From a bacterium (GTDB taxonomy: Bacteria > Actinomycetota > Acidimicrobiia > Spongiisociales > ZC4RG35), in NCBI GenBank assembly GCA_024638655.1, contig JAHEJW010000006.1:46520-110519 (forward strand): a DNA stretch of 64,000 bases. Direction: 5' to 3'. The notes under the pieces are model-generated. The model was not told where the DNA came from. It saw nothing but the letters and a program-made list of their open reading frames with translations, and ran no database searches. Shown here one piece after another: positions 46,402 to 54,787 of the stretch. Both the position numbers and the translations under genes were made by a program. Numbering within the stretch: position 1 is the stretch's first letter; every line of letters begins with the position of its first letter.

Positions 46402-47799
46402 TCACCCTGGAGCCAGCAGCTCCACGGTCACCTCATCGAAACTGACGGCATCGAGCGCGGCAGATCCGGTCTCGAGGAGAAAAACATCGAAGAAGCCGAG
46501 CAAGTAGTTGTCCAGAATCGGCAGAATCCGACCCGGAGGGATGGGGCCTTTCAACCCTATGCGCCCCCCCAAAGGCGACAAGAGGGGAACAACGACGAAG
46601 TCGTAGTGCCCTGCGCCTTCGATGCCGATCCAATAGGCGACGTTTTCGCTCCGTGCGGCGATCCCTCTGAGCACCGCATCGTTCTCGGTGCCCCTCCAGC
46701 CGTCAGACCTCAGATACATGGCCGGCTTGTCAGCGCTGAGCTTGAGCACTTCATCGGGGAGGTACTCAACCCAGGGGTCCATGCCCAGAACTGCGTCGCA
46801 TCGCTCATCCTCGAGACACACCTTGACGGCGGCACCGCCGCCCGTCGAGTGGCCATAGACGCCTATCCGGGACAGATCCGCGTTGTCGGTGATGTAGGCG
46901 AACCGCCCGTTCGGTCCTTCGTCGAGCTCGTTGAGGATTGTCACGAGATCGCCGGCAAATGTTGCCACCAGGTTCTGTACACCCTCCTCGTACTGAGCCG
47001 GCGTGACCGTCTGCTGGTCGGGCAGGGCGGCGGGATCGAACTCGACGACGTCACCGTCTTCGAGCCTCGTGGCTACCGCACCGTAGGTGTGGTCAGGAGC
47101 GACGACTATGTACCCGTTCGACACGAGAGCCTCTATTTGGTTGATCGCTATCGACCGGAACCCGGTCCAGCCGTGGCTGTAGATGATCACCGGAAAGTTG
47201 CCCTCGGCAGGTGGAATCGACTCTCGTGCATGTGACCGCGTGTATCTCGTGTGATCGAGGAACCATGAGGGGAAACCAAGACGCTTCGCCGAGGCAGGAG
47301 CCACGATTTCCCATTCCTCCGCCCAGGCCTGGAAACCCCCAGATCCGTCTGGCCGTCCCGGGTACCACACCTGAGCCACGATCACCCGGGGGGAACCGGC
47401 CCTCGACCCATACATCTCCGGCCTCTCGGAATCGGTGATCTGGACCGTCACCGTCCCAATCGGCTCCGGCCCGGTCGGTGTGGGCAGCTCGGGCACAGGC
47501 AACAACAGAGCTGGTGCTGCAGCAAGGACTATCCCTGCCACACCGAAGGTGCCCCGGGCCACCCTGTTGGGCCATTTCAGCGTTCGCTCGATGAAGATGA
47601 CATCACCAATCGCCAGCCCCAGCGATACCAGATACAGCGGCAGCATCTGCCACCTGAACCCTTCGAACCTGAGGTGCACGACGACGGCGCCCAGAAGCGA
47701 CAACGAGATGATCCCCCGACGCGGCCGCACGCCAAAGACTGCGGGCCATGCGACAGCGACCAGGGTGACGAAGGCGAGCAGGAGCTCGAAACGTCTCAA
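46402..47799 (-). CDS. Alpha/beta hydrolase (PAF-acetylhydrolase-like) with N-terminal TM region
   Basis: FPVIIYSHGWTGFRSIAINQIEALVSNGYIVVAPDHTYG, GVYGHSTGGGAAVKVC. Confidence 0.88.
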   Translation of the reverse strand: MRRFELLLAFVTLVAVAWPAVFGVRPRRGIISLSLLGAVVVHLRFEGFRWQMLPLYLVSLGLAIGDVIFIERTLKWPNRVARGTFGVAGIVLAAAPALLLPVPELPTPTGPEPIGTVTVQITDSERPEMYGSRAGSPRVIVAQVWYPGRPDGSGGFQAWAEEWEIVAPASAKRLGFPSWFLDHTRYTRSHARESIPPAEGNFPVIIYSHGWTGFRSIAINQIEALVSNGYIVVAPDHTYGAVATRLEDGDVVEFDPAALPDQQTVTPAQYEEGVQNLVATFAGDLVTILNELDEGPNGRFAYITDNADLSRIGVYGHSTGGGAAVKVCLEDERCDAVLGMDPWVEYLPDEVLKLSADKPAMYLRSDGWRGTENDAVLRGIAARSENVAYWIGIEGAGHYDFVVVPLLSPLGGRIGLKGPIPPGRILPILDNYLLGFFDVFLLETGSAALDAVSFDEVTVELLAPG

Positions 47800-47818
47800 G
47801 ACGACCAGAGGTTACGGG

Positions 47819-48451
47819 CTATCCGGAGGCAGCGATCAGATCGTCGAGGTGTGCCCGGATCTCGTCTTCTGGCAGCAATCCTGCCCAAGCCTGCGCAACC
47901 CGCTTGCCAGCTGTGATCAAAACTGTGACTGGCTGATAAGGGACACCGTATTTCTCGAAAATGTCCTCGTCTTCGTCGAGACCCCAGAGAACTTTGCCTG
48001 AGACGAATGTGGCGACTGCCAGCGATTCAGTCCGGGCGAAGTCTGACTTCCAGGCAGGGGCCACGAAGTCGACCGCGTCGCCGTAGTCGGCAGCTATGGC
48101 ATCGACGACGGGCAACTCCCGCCTGCAGGTTGGTCACCACTCGGCCCAGAAGACCAGGTAGACAGGGTTATCGGTGTCAGTTAGTCGATACTCCCCACCG
48201 GTTCCCAACTCCAGTGTGAAATCGGGAGCCAGGGGAAGATCAGAAGCAGTAGTAGTCGTCTCGTCCGACGACCCTGAGGTGGTTCCCGTCTCGGATGTCC
48301 CAGGGCTTCCTGCGGTGGTGGTATCCGAGGCATCGGCGGTGGTCGTGGTGGGATCACTGCCAGATGAGCTGGTCGGGCTCTCTAGGGCGGACCCACCGCA
48401 TGCGGCAACGAGCATGAGCAATGTCAACAAGAAGCGGGACACATCGACCAA
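47819..48451 (-). CDS. Candidate selenoprotein: thioredoxin/TlpA-like lipoprotein with in-frame TGA (Sec106) in a UPTC active site
   Basis: Two same-frame ORF-track entries (48134..48451 and 47819..48115) join through TGA 48134-48136: ...YLVFWAEW-[TGA]-PTCRRELPVVDAIAADYGD...; N-terminal lipobox LVAAC; cis-Pro GVPYQPVTVLI downstream. Confidence 0.72.
48107..48133 (-). promoter_or_regulatory. Candidate bacterial SECIS hairpin: GGCGGG-AGUUG-CCCGUC
   Basis: 6-bp stem (one G-U pair), 5-nt loop with G at the second position, loop starting 17 nt after the UGA (C-C-A-A-C-C-U-G-C-A-G-G-C-G-G-G then loop). Confidence 0.55.
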
Positions 48452-48534
48452 CCTAGATGCGCCTGTGTTTAACCCGGGTAAATCGCCGGAGAGCTGACAA
48501 GGTGTCGGGCGCCGGAAGCTACAATCCGCTATTC

Positions 48535-48996
48535 GTGCCAGAGAAGACCCTCTACTTCGCCTATGCCTCGCTGTTGGACCCGGATCGGATCGCGGCCGTT
48601 GCCCCAGGTGCCGAATTCCTATTCACCGCCCACTACCCAGAGACGAAACTCGACTTCGTTCCGTCACAAGACGTGGTGGCCCTGCCCACTTTGATCAAGG
48701 AGTCCGGCCACACGGTTTGGGGCGGAGTATTCGAGATCCCGCCGGAAGATCTGGATGCCCTGATCGAGGCAGAGCGAGCCGAAGGGCGGGTGCCCGGCTT
48801 CGACCACCGGGCCGTCGACCGCGAGGGCAACAAGCACGATTGCCTAGCCTTTACTGCCCCCGGTGTGCCGAATGGCGACCATCGACCCTCCCCCGAGTAC
48901 CTCGAGGCAATGGTCAAGGGCGCCAAACACTGGAGTCTCCCCGCCGGGTGGGTGATGGGGTTGGAGGATCTGGGCGAGGACCCCTTCTTCTCCTAA
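48535..48996 (+). CDS. Gamma-glutamylcyclotransferase/AIG2-like protein
   Basis: LYFAYASLLDPDRIAAVAPGAEFLFTAHYPETKLDF...VWGGVFEIPPEDLDALIEAE. GTG start. Confidence 0.75.
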   Translation: MPEKTLYFAYASLLDPDRIAAVAPGAEFLFTAHYPETKLDFVPSQDVVALPTLIKESGHTVWGGVFEIPPEDLDALIEAERAEGRVPGFDHRAVDREGNKHDCLAFTAPGVPNGDHRPSPEYLEAMVKGAKHWSLPAGWVMGLEDLGEDPFFS

Positions 48997-49031
48997 CCGC
49001 CGGAAGGAGTCACTCGGGTGATAGCTGCCTG

Positions 49032-49682
49032 CTACTCGGCATCCGAACCTGCCGGGAACAGCCGGTACAGACCCCAAGCCACCAGCGCTCCTATCAGCGG
49101 CGCATACACATAGACCAAGAGCTGGGACGAGGCACCACCTACGATGGCCGGCCCGAAGGAGCGCGCCGGGTTGACAGACGCTCCCGAGAACGGGATTCCC
49201 GATATGTGAATACCCACCAGGACAAGAGCTATGGCCAGTGGCGCGTGGTTCTCTCCTTGTCGCACCACGGCGAGAATGGTCCATACGAAGATCGCAGTCA
49301 GGGCGATTTCGACCAGGATTGCGGTGCTCAGATCGGAATAGCCGGTAGCCGTCAGCGCGACCTCATTCCGGCTCGACGCCAGCATCACGGCCAGGGACGC
49401 GACGGCCGCACCGCCGAACTGGGCGACCCAATAGCCAACCGCATCACTCAGTGTCATCCGCTTGTCGGCCAGAAATGCCAAGGTCACAGCCGGGTTGAAG
49501 TGGGCTCCCGAGATATGCCCAAAGATCCAGATCCCGGCCAGGAGTGCCAGCCCAAAGCCCAGGCCGATGCCGAGGATCTTCGCCGGCGTGTCGGCGCCCT
49601 GCATCGACAAAATGGCCAGGGATCCTCCGAACACCAGGATGAAAGTCCCGATGAATTCGGCCAGATACTTGTTGATCACCAT
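49032..49682 (-). CDS. Aquaporin (MIP family)
   Basis: GAHFNPAVTLAF and GASVNPARSFGPA (two NPA motifs), six TM. Confidence 0.94.
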   Translation of the reverse strand: MVINKYLAEFIGTFILVFGGSLAILSMQGADTPAKILGIGLGFGLALLAGIWIFGHISGAHFNPAVTLAFLADKRMTLSDAVGYWVAQFGGAAVASLAVMLASSRNEVALTATGYSDLSTAILVEIALTAIFVWTILAVVRQGENHAPLAIALVLVGIHISGIPFSGASVNPARSFGPAIVGGASSQLLVYVYAPLIGALVAWGLYRLFPAGSDAE

Positions 49683-49810
49683 CAAGCTCACCTCTCTGCT
49701 GAAATGCGCGTCCCAGGACCGGAGCCCGGTCGCCAAGTTCTCCTGGGGAGAGGCTATTTCGCCCGCACGCGAACTGTCGGATTTCAGAGCCAGGCGGGAA
49801 CCTGGGATAC

Positions 49811-50203
49811 GTGCCTGTGTCTGCCAAGATCGTGGACGTGCTGGCAGCGCTGAACATAGGAGCCGTCCTGTTGGGCGTGGCCAGCGGAGGGTTGGTGGCC
49901 TCCCTGGTGGGTCTCCTAATCGGTGGCGGCCTCGTGGTGGCAGGCGTTGACTCCGGGCCAGGGATCGGGCTCGTAGCCGGCATATTCGCCGGCATGGCCT
50001 CCGGCGGCTTCGTTTCCGGGGCTCGAGCGACCCACTCGAGCCGATTCCATGGAGCGGTGACCGGGTTGGCGCTTGCCTTTCTGGTGATGATGGTTGCTGT
50101 CCTCGGTGGCAGCCCTGCTTCCACGCTGGCGATCATCTGGCTGGCGGTTCTTTCAACGCTCGTGGCCGGTCTGGGGGGATGGCTGGCGGGTAAACGCAGG
50201 TAG
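49811..50203 (+). CDS. Small multi-TM Gly/Ala-rich membrane protein
   Basis: Four hydrophobic segments; the stop codon TAG overlaps the rnpB -10-like element. Confidence 0.6.
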   Translation: MPVSAKIVDVLAALNIGAVLLGVASGGLVASLVGLLIGGGLVVAGVDSGPGIGLVAGIFAGMASGGFVSGARATHSSRFHGAVTGLALAFLVMMVAVLGGSPASTLAIIWLAVLSTLVAGLGGWLAGKRR

Positions 50204-50212
50204 AATTGTCGT

Positions 50213-50583
50213 CGGCGAGCCCGTCGGACGGCCGCGCCGAGCGGCGAGAGTCGTTCGTCGAGGAAAGTCCGGACTCCAAAGGGCAAGGGTGCTGGATAAC
50301 GTCCAGGCGGGGCAACCCGACGGAAAGTGCAGCAGAGAGCAGACCGCCGATGGCGTCCCGATCGCAACATCGGGACGATCAGGCAAGGGTGAAACGGTGA
50401 GGTAAGAGCTCACCAGCGTCACGGGCAACCGTGGCGGCTCGGCAAACCCCACCCGGAGCAAGGCCAAGCAGGAACCGGTTGCCCGCCGAATGGTTCCGGG
50501 TAGGCCGCTAGAGCGCAGGGGCAACCCTGAGCCGAGATGGATGGCCGTCGTCGACAGAATCCGGCTTACAGACGGGCTCGCCG
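50213..50583 (+). ncRNA. rnpB: RNase P RNA (bacterial class A)
   Basis: Conserved GAGGAAAGTCCGGACTCC near the 5' end and ACAGAATCCGGCTTACAGACGGGCTCGCC at the 3' end; terminal complementarity GGCGAGCCCGTC/GACGGGCTCGCC. Confidence 0.95.
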
Positions 50584-50587
50584 CTCC

Positions 50588-50611
50588 ACCCTCCGAGAGA
50601 CTTAGGAGGGT
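50588..50611 (+). promoter_or_regulatory. Hairpin ACCCTCC-(10 nt)-GGAGGGT sequestering an AGGAGG Shine-Dalgarno
   Basis: 7-bp perfect arms (50588-50594/50605-50611). AGGAGG 50604-50609 lies 10 nt before ATG 50620. No T-tract follows. Confidence 0.6.
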
Positions 50612-50619
50612 TCGGCACC

Positions 50620-51102
50620 ATGGCACGCCACCGTTGTTGTGTTGCTCAGGCTGGCCATCGAGCCGATACTTCGCCGATATTGATGCCATCGAAGCGACCG
50701 CCTGATCGCTCCAATCCCTGGGGCGACGCCGCAACTCCGTTCGAGGAGATCGGAGGTGCCGACGGCGTACGTGCGTTGGCTGAGGCTTTCTACGACGTGA
50801 TCGGAGAGGACTCCCCAAGACTCCGCGAGATGCTCCCGGTCAACACCTCCAAAACGCGAGAGAAGTTCTTCATGTATCTATCGGGGTGGCTGGGTGGGCC
50901 TCCGCTCTACGAAGAGAAATGGGGCCATCCAAGGCTTCGGATGCGCCACCTGCCCTTCCAGATCGGCCGTTTCGAGGCGGTTGAGTGGATGAGATGCATG
51001 CGGCAGGCCCTGAAACGTTCGGGCGTGGGGAGTCCCCTCGCCGAATTCCTAGAAGACCGCTTCGAACAGTTGGCAGATCATATGAGAAACCAAACCGAGT
51101 GA
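50620..51102 (+). CDS. Truncated hemoglobin (group II/TrHbO-like)
   Basis: LAEAFYDVIGEDSPRLREMLP...MYLSGWLGGPPLYEEKWGHPRLRMRHLPFQIGRFEAVEWMRCM. ATG 50683 is an alternative start. Confidence 0.9.
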   Translation: MARHRCCVAQAGHRADTSPILMPSKRPPDRSNPWGDAATPFEEIGGADGVRALAEAFYDVIGEDSPRLREMLPVNTSKTREKFFMYLSGWLGGPPLYEEKWGHPRLRMRHLPFQIGRFEAVEWMRCMRQALKRSGVGSPLAEFLEDRFEQLADHMRNQTE

Positions 51103-51179
51103 CTGTGGCTCTCGAATAGCGATTGAACAGGCAGTTCCAGACTCCGATTGCCCTACGTCAGCAACCTATTCTCGTCAAT

Positions 51180-51863
51180 GTGTGCGGCCGATTCTCCATC
51201 ACAGGCGACCTCGACTTCTACGCCGAGTACTTCGGCATCGATGAAGTCGTCACCGATTCGCTCGACCCTTCCTGGAACGTGGCCCCAACCGACCCGGTTT
51301 ACGTGATCGCCGAGCGCGATGGCCAGCGTCAGTTGGGGACCATGAGATGGGGCTTGATCCCTCATTGGGCCGGTGACACCAGGCCGATCCACATCAATGC
51401 GCGTTCCGAGACCGTGGACACGACACCTGCGTTTCGCGACTCATTCTCTCGAAAGCGTTGCATCATCCCCGCCGATGGCTTCTACGAATGGGAGCCTCCG
51501 GAGTCGGGTCGCATTCCGCATTGGGTCTTCCGAGGCGACGGCCATCCGATGGCTTTTGCCGGGATTTGGGCTACTCGACAGGACCCCGCGACGGGAGCGT
51601 GGCAGCGTACCTGTTCGATCTTGACCAGCGTCGCGGCGGGTGTGATCGGCACGATCCACGACCGAATGCCGGTGGCCTTGCAGCCCGAGGTTTGGGATGC
51701 CTGGCTCGACAGAGAGCTCACCGACCCCGAGCTCGCCAGGGGGTTGATAAGGCCGATCGACCCGGATCTGATAATGGAGCACCGGGTGTCAACGAAGGTC
51801 AACTCGGTGAAGAACAACTCACCGGACCTCAAGCAGCAGGCCGCTCCCGAGACGCTCTTCTGA
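51180..51863 (+). CDS. SRAP domain protein (HMCES/YedK family)
   Basis: GTG start gives MCGRFSI with the catalytic Cys2; NVAPTDPVYVI, NARSETVDTTPAFRDSFSRKRCIIPADGFYEW, HDRMPVAL. Confidence 0.93.
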   Translation: MCGRFSITGDLDFYAEYFGIDEVVTDSLDPSWNVAPTDPVYVIAERDGQRQLGTMRWGLIPHWAGDTRPIHINARSETVDTTPAFRDSFSRKRCIIPADGFYEWEPPESGRIPHWVFRGDGHPMAFAGIWATRQDPATGAWQRTCSILTSVAAGVIGTIHDRMPVALQPEVWDAWLDRELTDPELARGLIRPIDPDLIMEHRVSTKVNSVKNNSPDLKQQAAPETLF

Positions 51864-51869
51864 AGTCCA

Positions 51870-53045
51870 ATGACGGCGAGGCTCTCACGCGAGCTCGGAC
51901 TGTCCGGAGCGATCGTCACTGGTCTGGGCTCGATCCTCGGGACAGGGGCATTCGTCTCAATTGGCCTCGCTTCGGGCATGTGGGGTGATGCAGTCATCTG
52001 GGCGATTCCCCTCGCCGCCATGGTCGCCACGTTCAACGGGCTCTCATCGGCATACCTCGCCGGCAGGTTCCCCGTTGCCGGGGGAACCTACGAATACGCA
52101 TATCGATCGATCAACCCGTGGTTTGGATTCACCGCGGGCTGGCTGTTCCTCCTGGCCAAGACTGCGTCCGCGGCCAGCGCCGCCCTTGGAATCGGCCTCT
52201 ACCTCGGCACTGACTCAGTGTTGATACCGCTGACAGCCGCCGTCGCGGTGACCCTCCTGGTTGTCGCCGGTTTGAGACGGACTGCGGCGGCGAACGCGGC
52301 CCTGATCACCCTGACGGTTGCGGCGATCTCCTGGTTCGCCCTGACTGGCCTGACAGACAACGGACCCGCCGCGAACACGATCAGCTCAGGTCCTTCCGGC
52401 GACATTCTGGCAGCCGTCGCTTTCCTCTTCGTTGCGTACACCGGCTACGGGCGCATCGCCACCTTGGGTGAAGAAGTGAAGGACCCGGTGAGGACAATTC
52501 CACGCGCTGTGATTGTGACTCTCGCCGTCGCAGCCGTTCTCTACTTGGCGATCGAAGCCGGAGGCAGGGCAATGGCCGGACCGGGCTGGGGCGCGGCCAT
52601 CCAGATGGGATTCCTCGACATGCCGTTGGTGACGGTCGGGGCAATCACTGCGATGCTCGGTGTGTTGCTCAATCTCGTGCTCGGGCTATCCCGAGTGTGG
52701 CTCGCCATGGGTCGTCGCCGCGACATGCCTTCACGACTGGCGCAACTCAGTGGTCGCGGTCAGCCCGCTGCGGCAATCCTCCTGTCCGGCCTGCTGGTGG
52801 CGCTGGTGTCACTCGTCGGTGACATCTCCCTTGCCTGGAGCTTCTCGGCGATGACGGTCCTCCTCTACTACGGGATAACCAACCTCGCGGCTCTCAAGAT
52901 CGACCCCAGACGCGTGACCGCCTGGGCCGGACTCGCCTCGTGTCTCTTCCTGTCATTCTTCGTCCCTCTCCAGATCTGGCTGCTCGGCGTTGGTCTCGTC
53001 GCAGCCGGCCTTGCCTGGAAGGTCGCCTTTTCGGGGGGACGCTAA
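51870..53045 (+). CDS. APC-family amino acid permease
   Basis: LGLSGAIVTGLGSILGTGAFVSIGLASG...; multi-TM. Confidence 0.9.
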   Translation: MTARLSRELGLSGAIVTGLGSILGTGAFVSIGLASGMWGDAVIWAIPLAAMVATFNGLSSAYLAGRFPVAGGTYEYAYRSINPWFGFTAGWLFLLAKTASAASAALGIGLYLGTDSVLIPLTAAVAVTLLVVAGLRRTAAANAALITLTVAAISWFALTGLTDNGPAANTISSGPSGDILAAVAFLFVAYTGYGRIATLGEEVKDPVRTIPRAVIVTLAVAAVLYLAIEAGGRAMAGPGWGAAIQMGFLDMPLVTVGAITAMLGVLLNLVLGLSRVWLAMGRRRDMPSRLAQLSGRGQPAAAILLSGLLVALVSLVGDISLAWSFSAMTVLLYYGITNLAALKIDPRRVTAWAGLASCLFLSFFVPLQIWLLGVGLVAAGLAWKVAFSGGR

Positions 53046-54748
53046 GTACCCTGCCCAGCGCTCTGAATCTCCTCAGATCGTCCACTGTGGTCGCAATCGC
53101 CGTCATCGGGTCGGCGTGCTCCGCACTGGTGGGCGAAACTCCGGTGGAAACGGGCTCGAGTCCGGTGGCGAGCGCCTCGACCGAGGCCGACACACGAAGA
53201 TGCGCACCGGGGGAGGCGGGGACTGTCTCGGTGGAGACCGGTTCGCCTGCTGGTGATGCCTTGTTCCTGGCGGGAGAGCTATTCACCTGCTCAGACGATG
53301 TGGTCGTGGTCGATCATCGAGTGCTCAACGAACTGGCAATCGCCGCCCAGCTCGCCGCGGCATTGGAGGCTCCGCTCCTGTTTCCAGAGCCTCGACTGGC
53401 AGCCGAGATCGGGAGATTGAAGCCTCTCCGAGTCCACTTGCTCGGGCGTGTGGACGTCACCACGCCCCCATCGGCGGAAATCGTTCGTCATGACGTGCTC
53501 AGTGCGGCGGAGTCGGTCAAGACCGCTCTCGATGTGTCGGCCGAACTCTCATTACCGGCCACGCCGGATTCCTCAACAGTTGTGGACACGGTCCAGGCAA
53601 TCATCGACCAAGACCGTGTGGCGGTGCCCCAACCAGAACCCACCTCAACCGTCGGCTCCGCGCCCAACCCCGACATCTCTGCACTTGACGTCATCAACGG
53701 TCTCGCCGTCCCGTCTGCTGCTGAATCCATATGGATCGTCGATGGCCAGGACGCCGTGTCCGCCCTCCTGGCATCTGCTGTGGGTCGAAATGTGGGCGCC
53801 GTGCCGGTGGCCATCGACCCCTCCGATGTCTTACGTCACGGGGTCGTCGCTGATGCGATTGGGGGAAGACCGCTCGATGAGCTCCGCTTCATCGGCGGGC
53901 AACCCGATGCGTCACAATGGGAGCTCCAGGTTCTGGCCAACGGTGTCGAGGTGCCCGGAGGAGGTTTTCGGATCCTCCCCTCAGACATGAATCGCCGATA
54001 CATCGCCTTCTACGGACATCCGGAGACCACGGCTCTGGGGGCGCTCGGGGAGCAGGATCCAACACAGACTCTGGAGCGAATGCAGCCTTTTCTCGCCTCA
54101 TATGCGGGGGACGGCTCGCAGACCGTGGCCACATTCGAGATGATCGCCTCAGTTGCCAGCGCCGGGCCCACCGACGATGGCGACTACAGCTTCGAATGGC
54201 CGATACCCACATTCGAGGCCTGGATCGAAGTTGCTCGCGAGAACGACGCCTATGTGATTCTCGACCTGCAGCCCGGACGAGAGGACTTCCTTTCACAGGC
54301 AATGTTCTACGAGGAACTCTTGAAACTGCCATTCGTGGGCTTGGCATTGGATCCCGAGTGGCGTCTCGGCCCCGATCAGGTCCATTTGCAGCAGGTGGGG
54401 CGCGTTGAAGGCTCCGAGGTCAACCAAGTCATACATTGGCTTGCCGACCTGGTACGGGACAATGGGCTGCCTCAGAAGATGATCATCGTCCACCAATTCC
54501 GCACGACGATGATCCAGAACCGGGAGGTCCTCGAACAGCGTCCTGAGCTTCAACTGGTGATTCAAATGGACGGTGATGGGACCGAAGCCCAGAAAGACAA
54601 CACGTACAACCAGCTGAACGCCGGCGCCGAGGACGCCTTCTGGAGTTGGGGTTGGAAGAACTTCTTCGACGAGGACGAACCGGGCCCACCTACCCCGGAA
54701 AGCACGATGTCCAAGCAGCCTTCCCCCGTGTACGTCAGCTATCAGTAG
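52940..54748 (+). CDS. Large secreted/lipoprotein-like protein, uncharacterised
   Basis: Hydrophobic segment with lipobox-like IGSAC; conserved-looking C-terminal LALDPEWRLGPDQVHLQQVGRVEGSEVNQVIHWL...IVHQFRTTMIQNRE. True start uncertain (overlaps permease, or GTG near 53087). Confidence 0.75.
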   Translation: MSLPVILRPSPDLAARRWSRRSRPCLEGRLFGGTLSTLPSALNLLRSSTVVAIAVIGSACSALVGETPVETGSSPVASASTEADTRRCAPGEAGTVSVETGSPAGDALFLAGELFTCSDDVVVVDHRVLNELAIAAQLAAALEAPLLFPEPRLAAEIGRLKPLRVHLLGRVDVTTPPSAEIVRHDVLSAAESVKTALDVSAELSLPATPDSSTVVDTVQAIIDQDRVAVPQPEPTSTVGSAPNPDISALDVINGLAVPSAAESIWIVDGQDAVSALLASAVGRNVGAVPVAIDPSDVLRHGVVADAIGGRPLDELRFIGGQPDASQWELQVLANGVEVPGGGFRILPSDMNRRYIAFYGHPETTALGALGEQDPTQTLERMQPFLASYAGDGSQTVATFEMIASVASAGPTDDGDYSFEWPIPTFEAWIEVARENDAYVILDLQPGREDFLSQAMFYEELLKLPFVGLALDPEWRLGPDQVHLQQVGRVEGSEVNQVIHWLADLVRDNGLPQKMIIVHQFRTTMIQNREVLEQRPELQLVIQMDGDGTEAQKDNTYNQLNAGAEDAFWSWGWKNFFDEDEPGPPTPESTMSKQPSPVYVSYQ

Positions 54749-54787
54749 CGCCCCGATAACGTCTCGGGCCGAGCTCGAAAGGATTCA

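Noticed and set aside
46545-46590. CCCCCCCAAAGG resembling the NIF3 palindromic repeat
   Set aside because: No matching GGGGGAG arm or tandem units; encodes an ordinary SPLGG stretch of the hydrolase.
48134-48136. Treating the thioredoxin TGA as a simple nonsense mutation or two separate genes
   Set aside because: Not fully excluded, but the TGA sits exactly at a catalytic Cys, both flanks keep thioredoxin-fold features, and a SECIS-like hairpin follows. Selenocysteine is the better working hypothesis.
48717-49853. 378-aa plus-strand ORF
   Set aside because: Shadow across the AIG2-like gene and antisense to the aquaporin; no recognisable motifs.
50153-50818. 221-aa minus ORF and short plus ORFs across rnpB
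   Set aside because: The interval is RNase P RNA with universally conserved segments; the ORFs are spurious.
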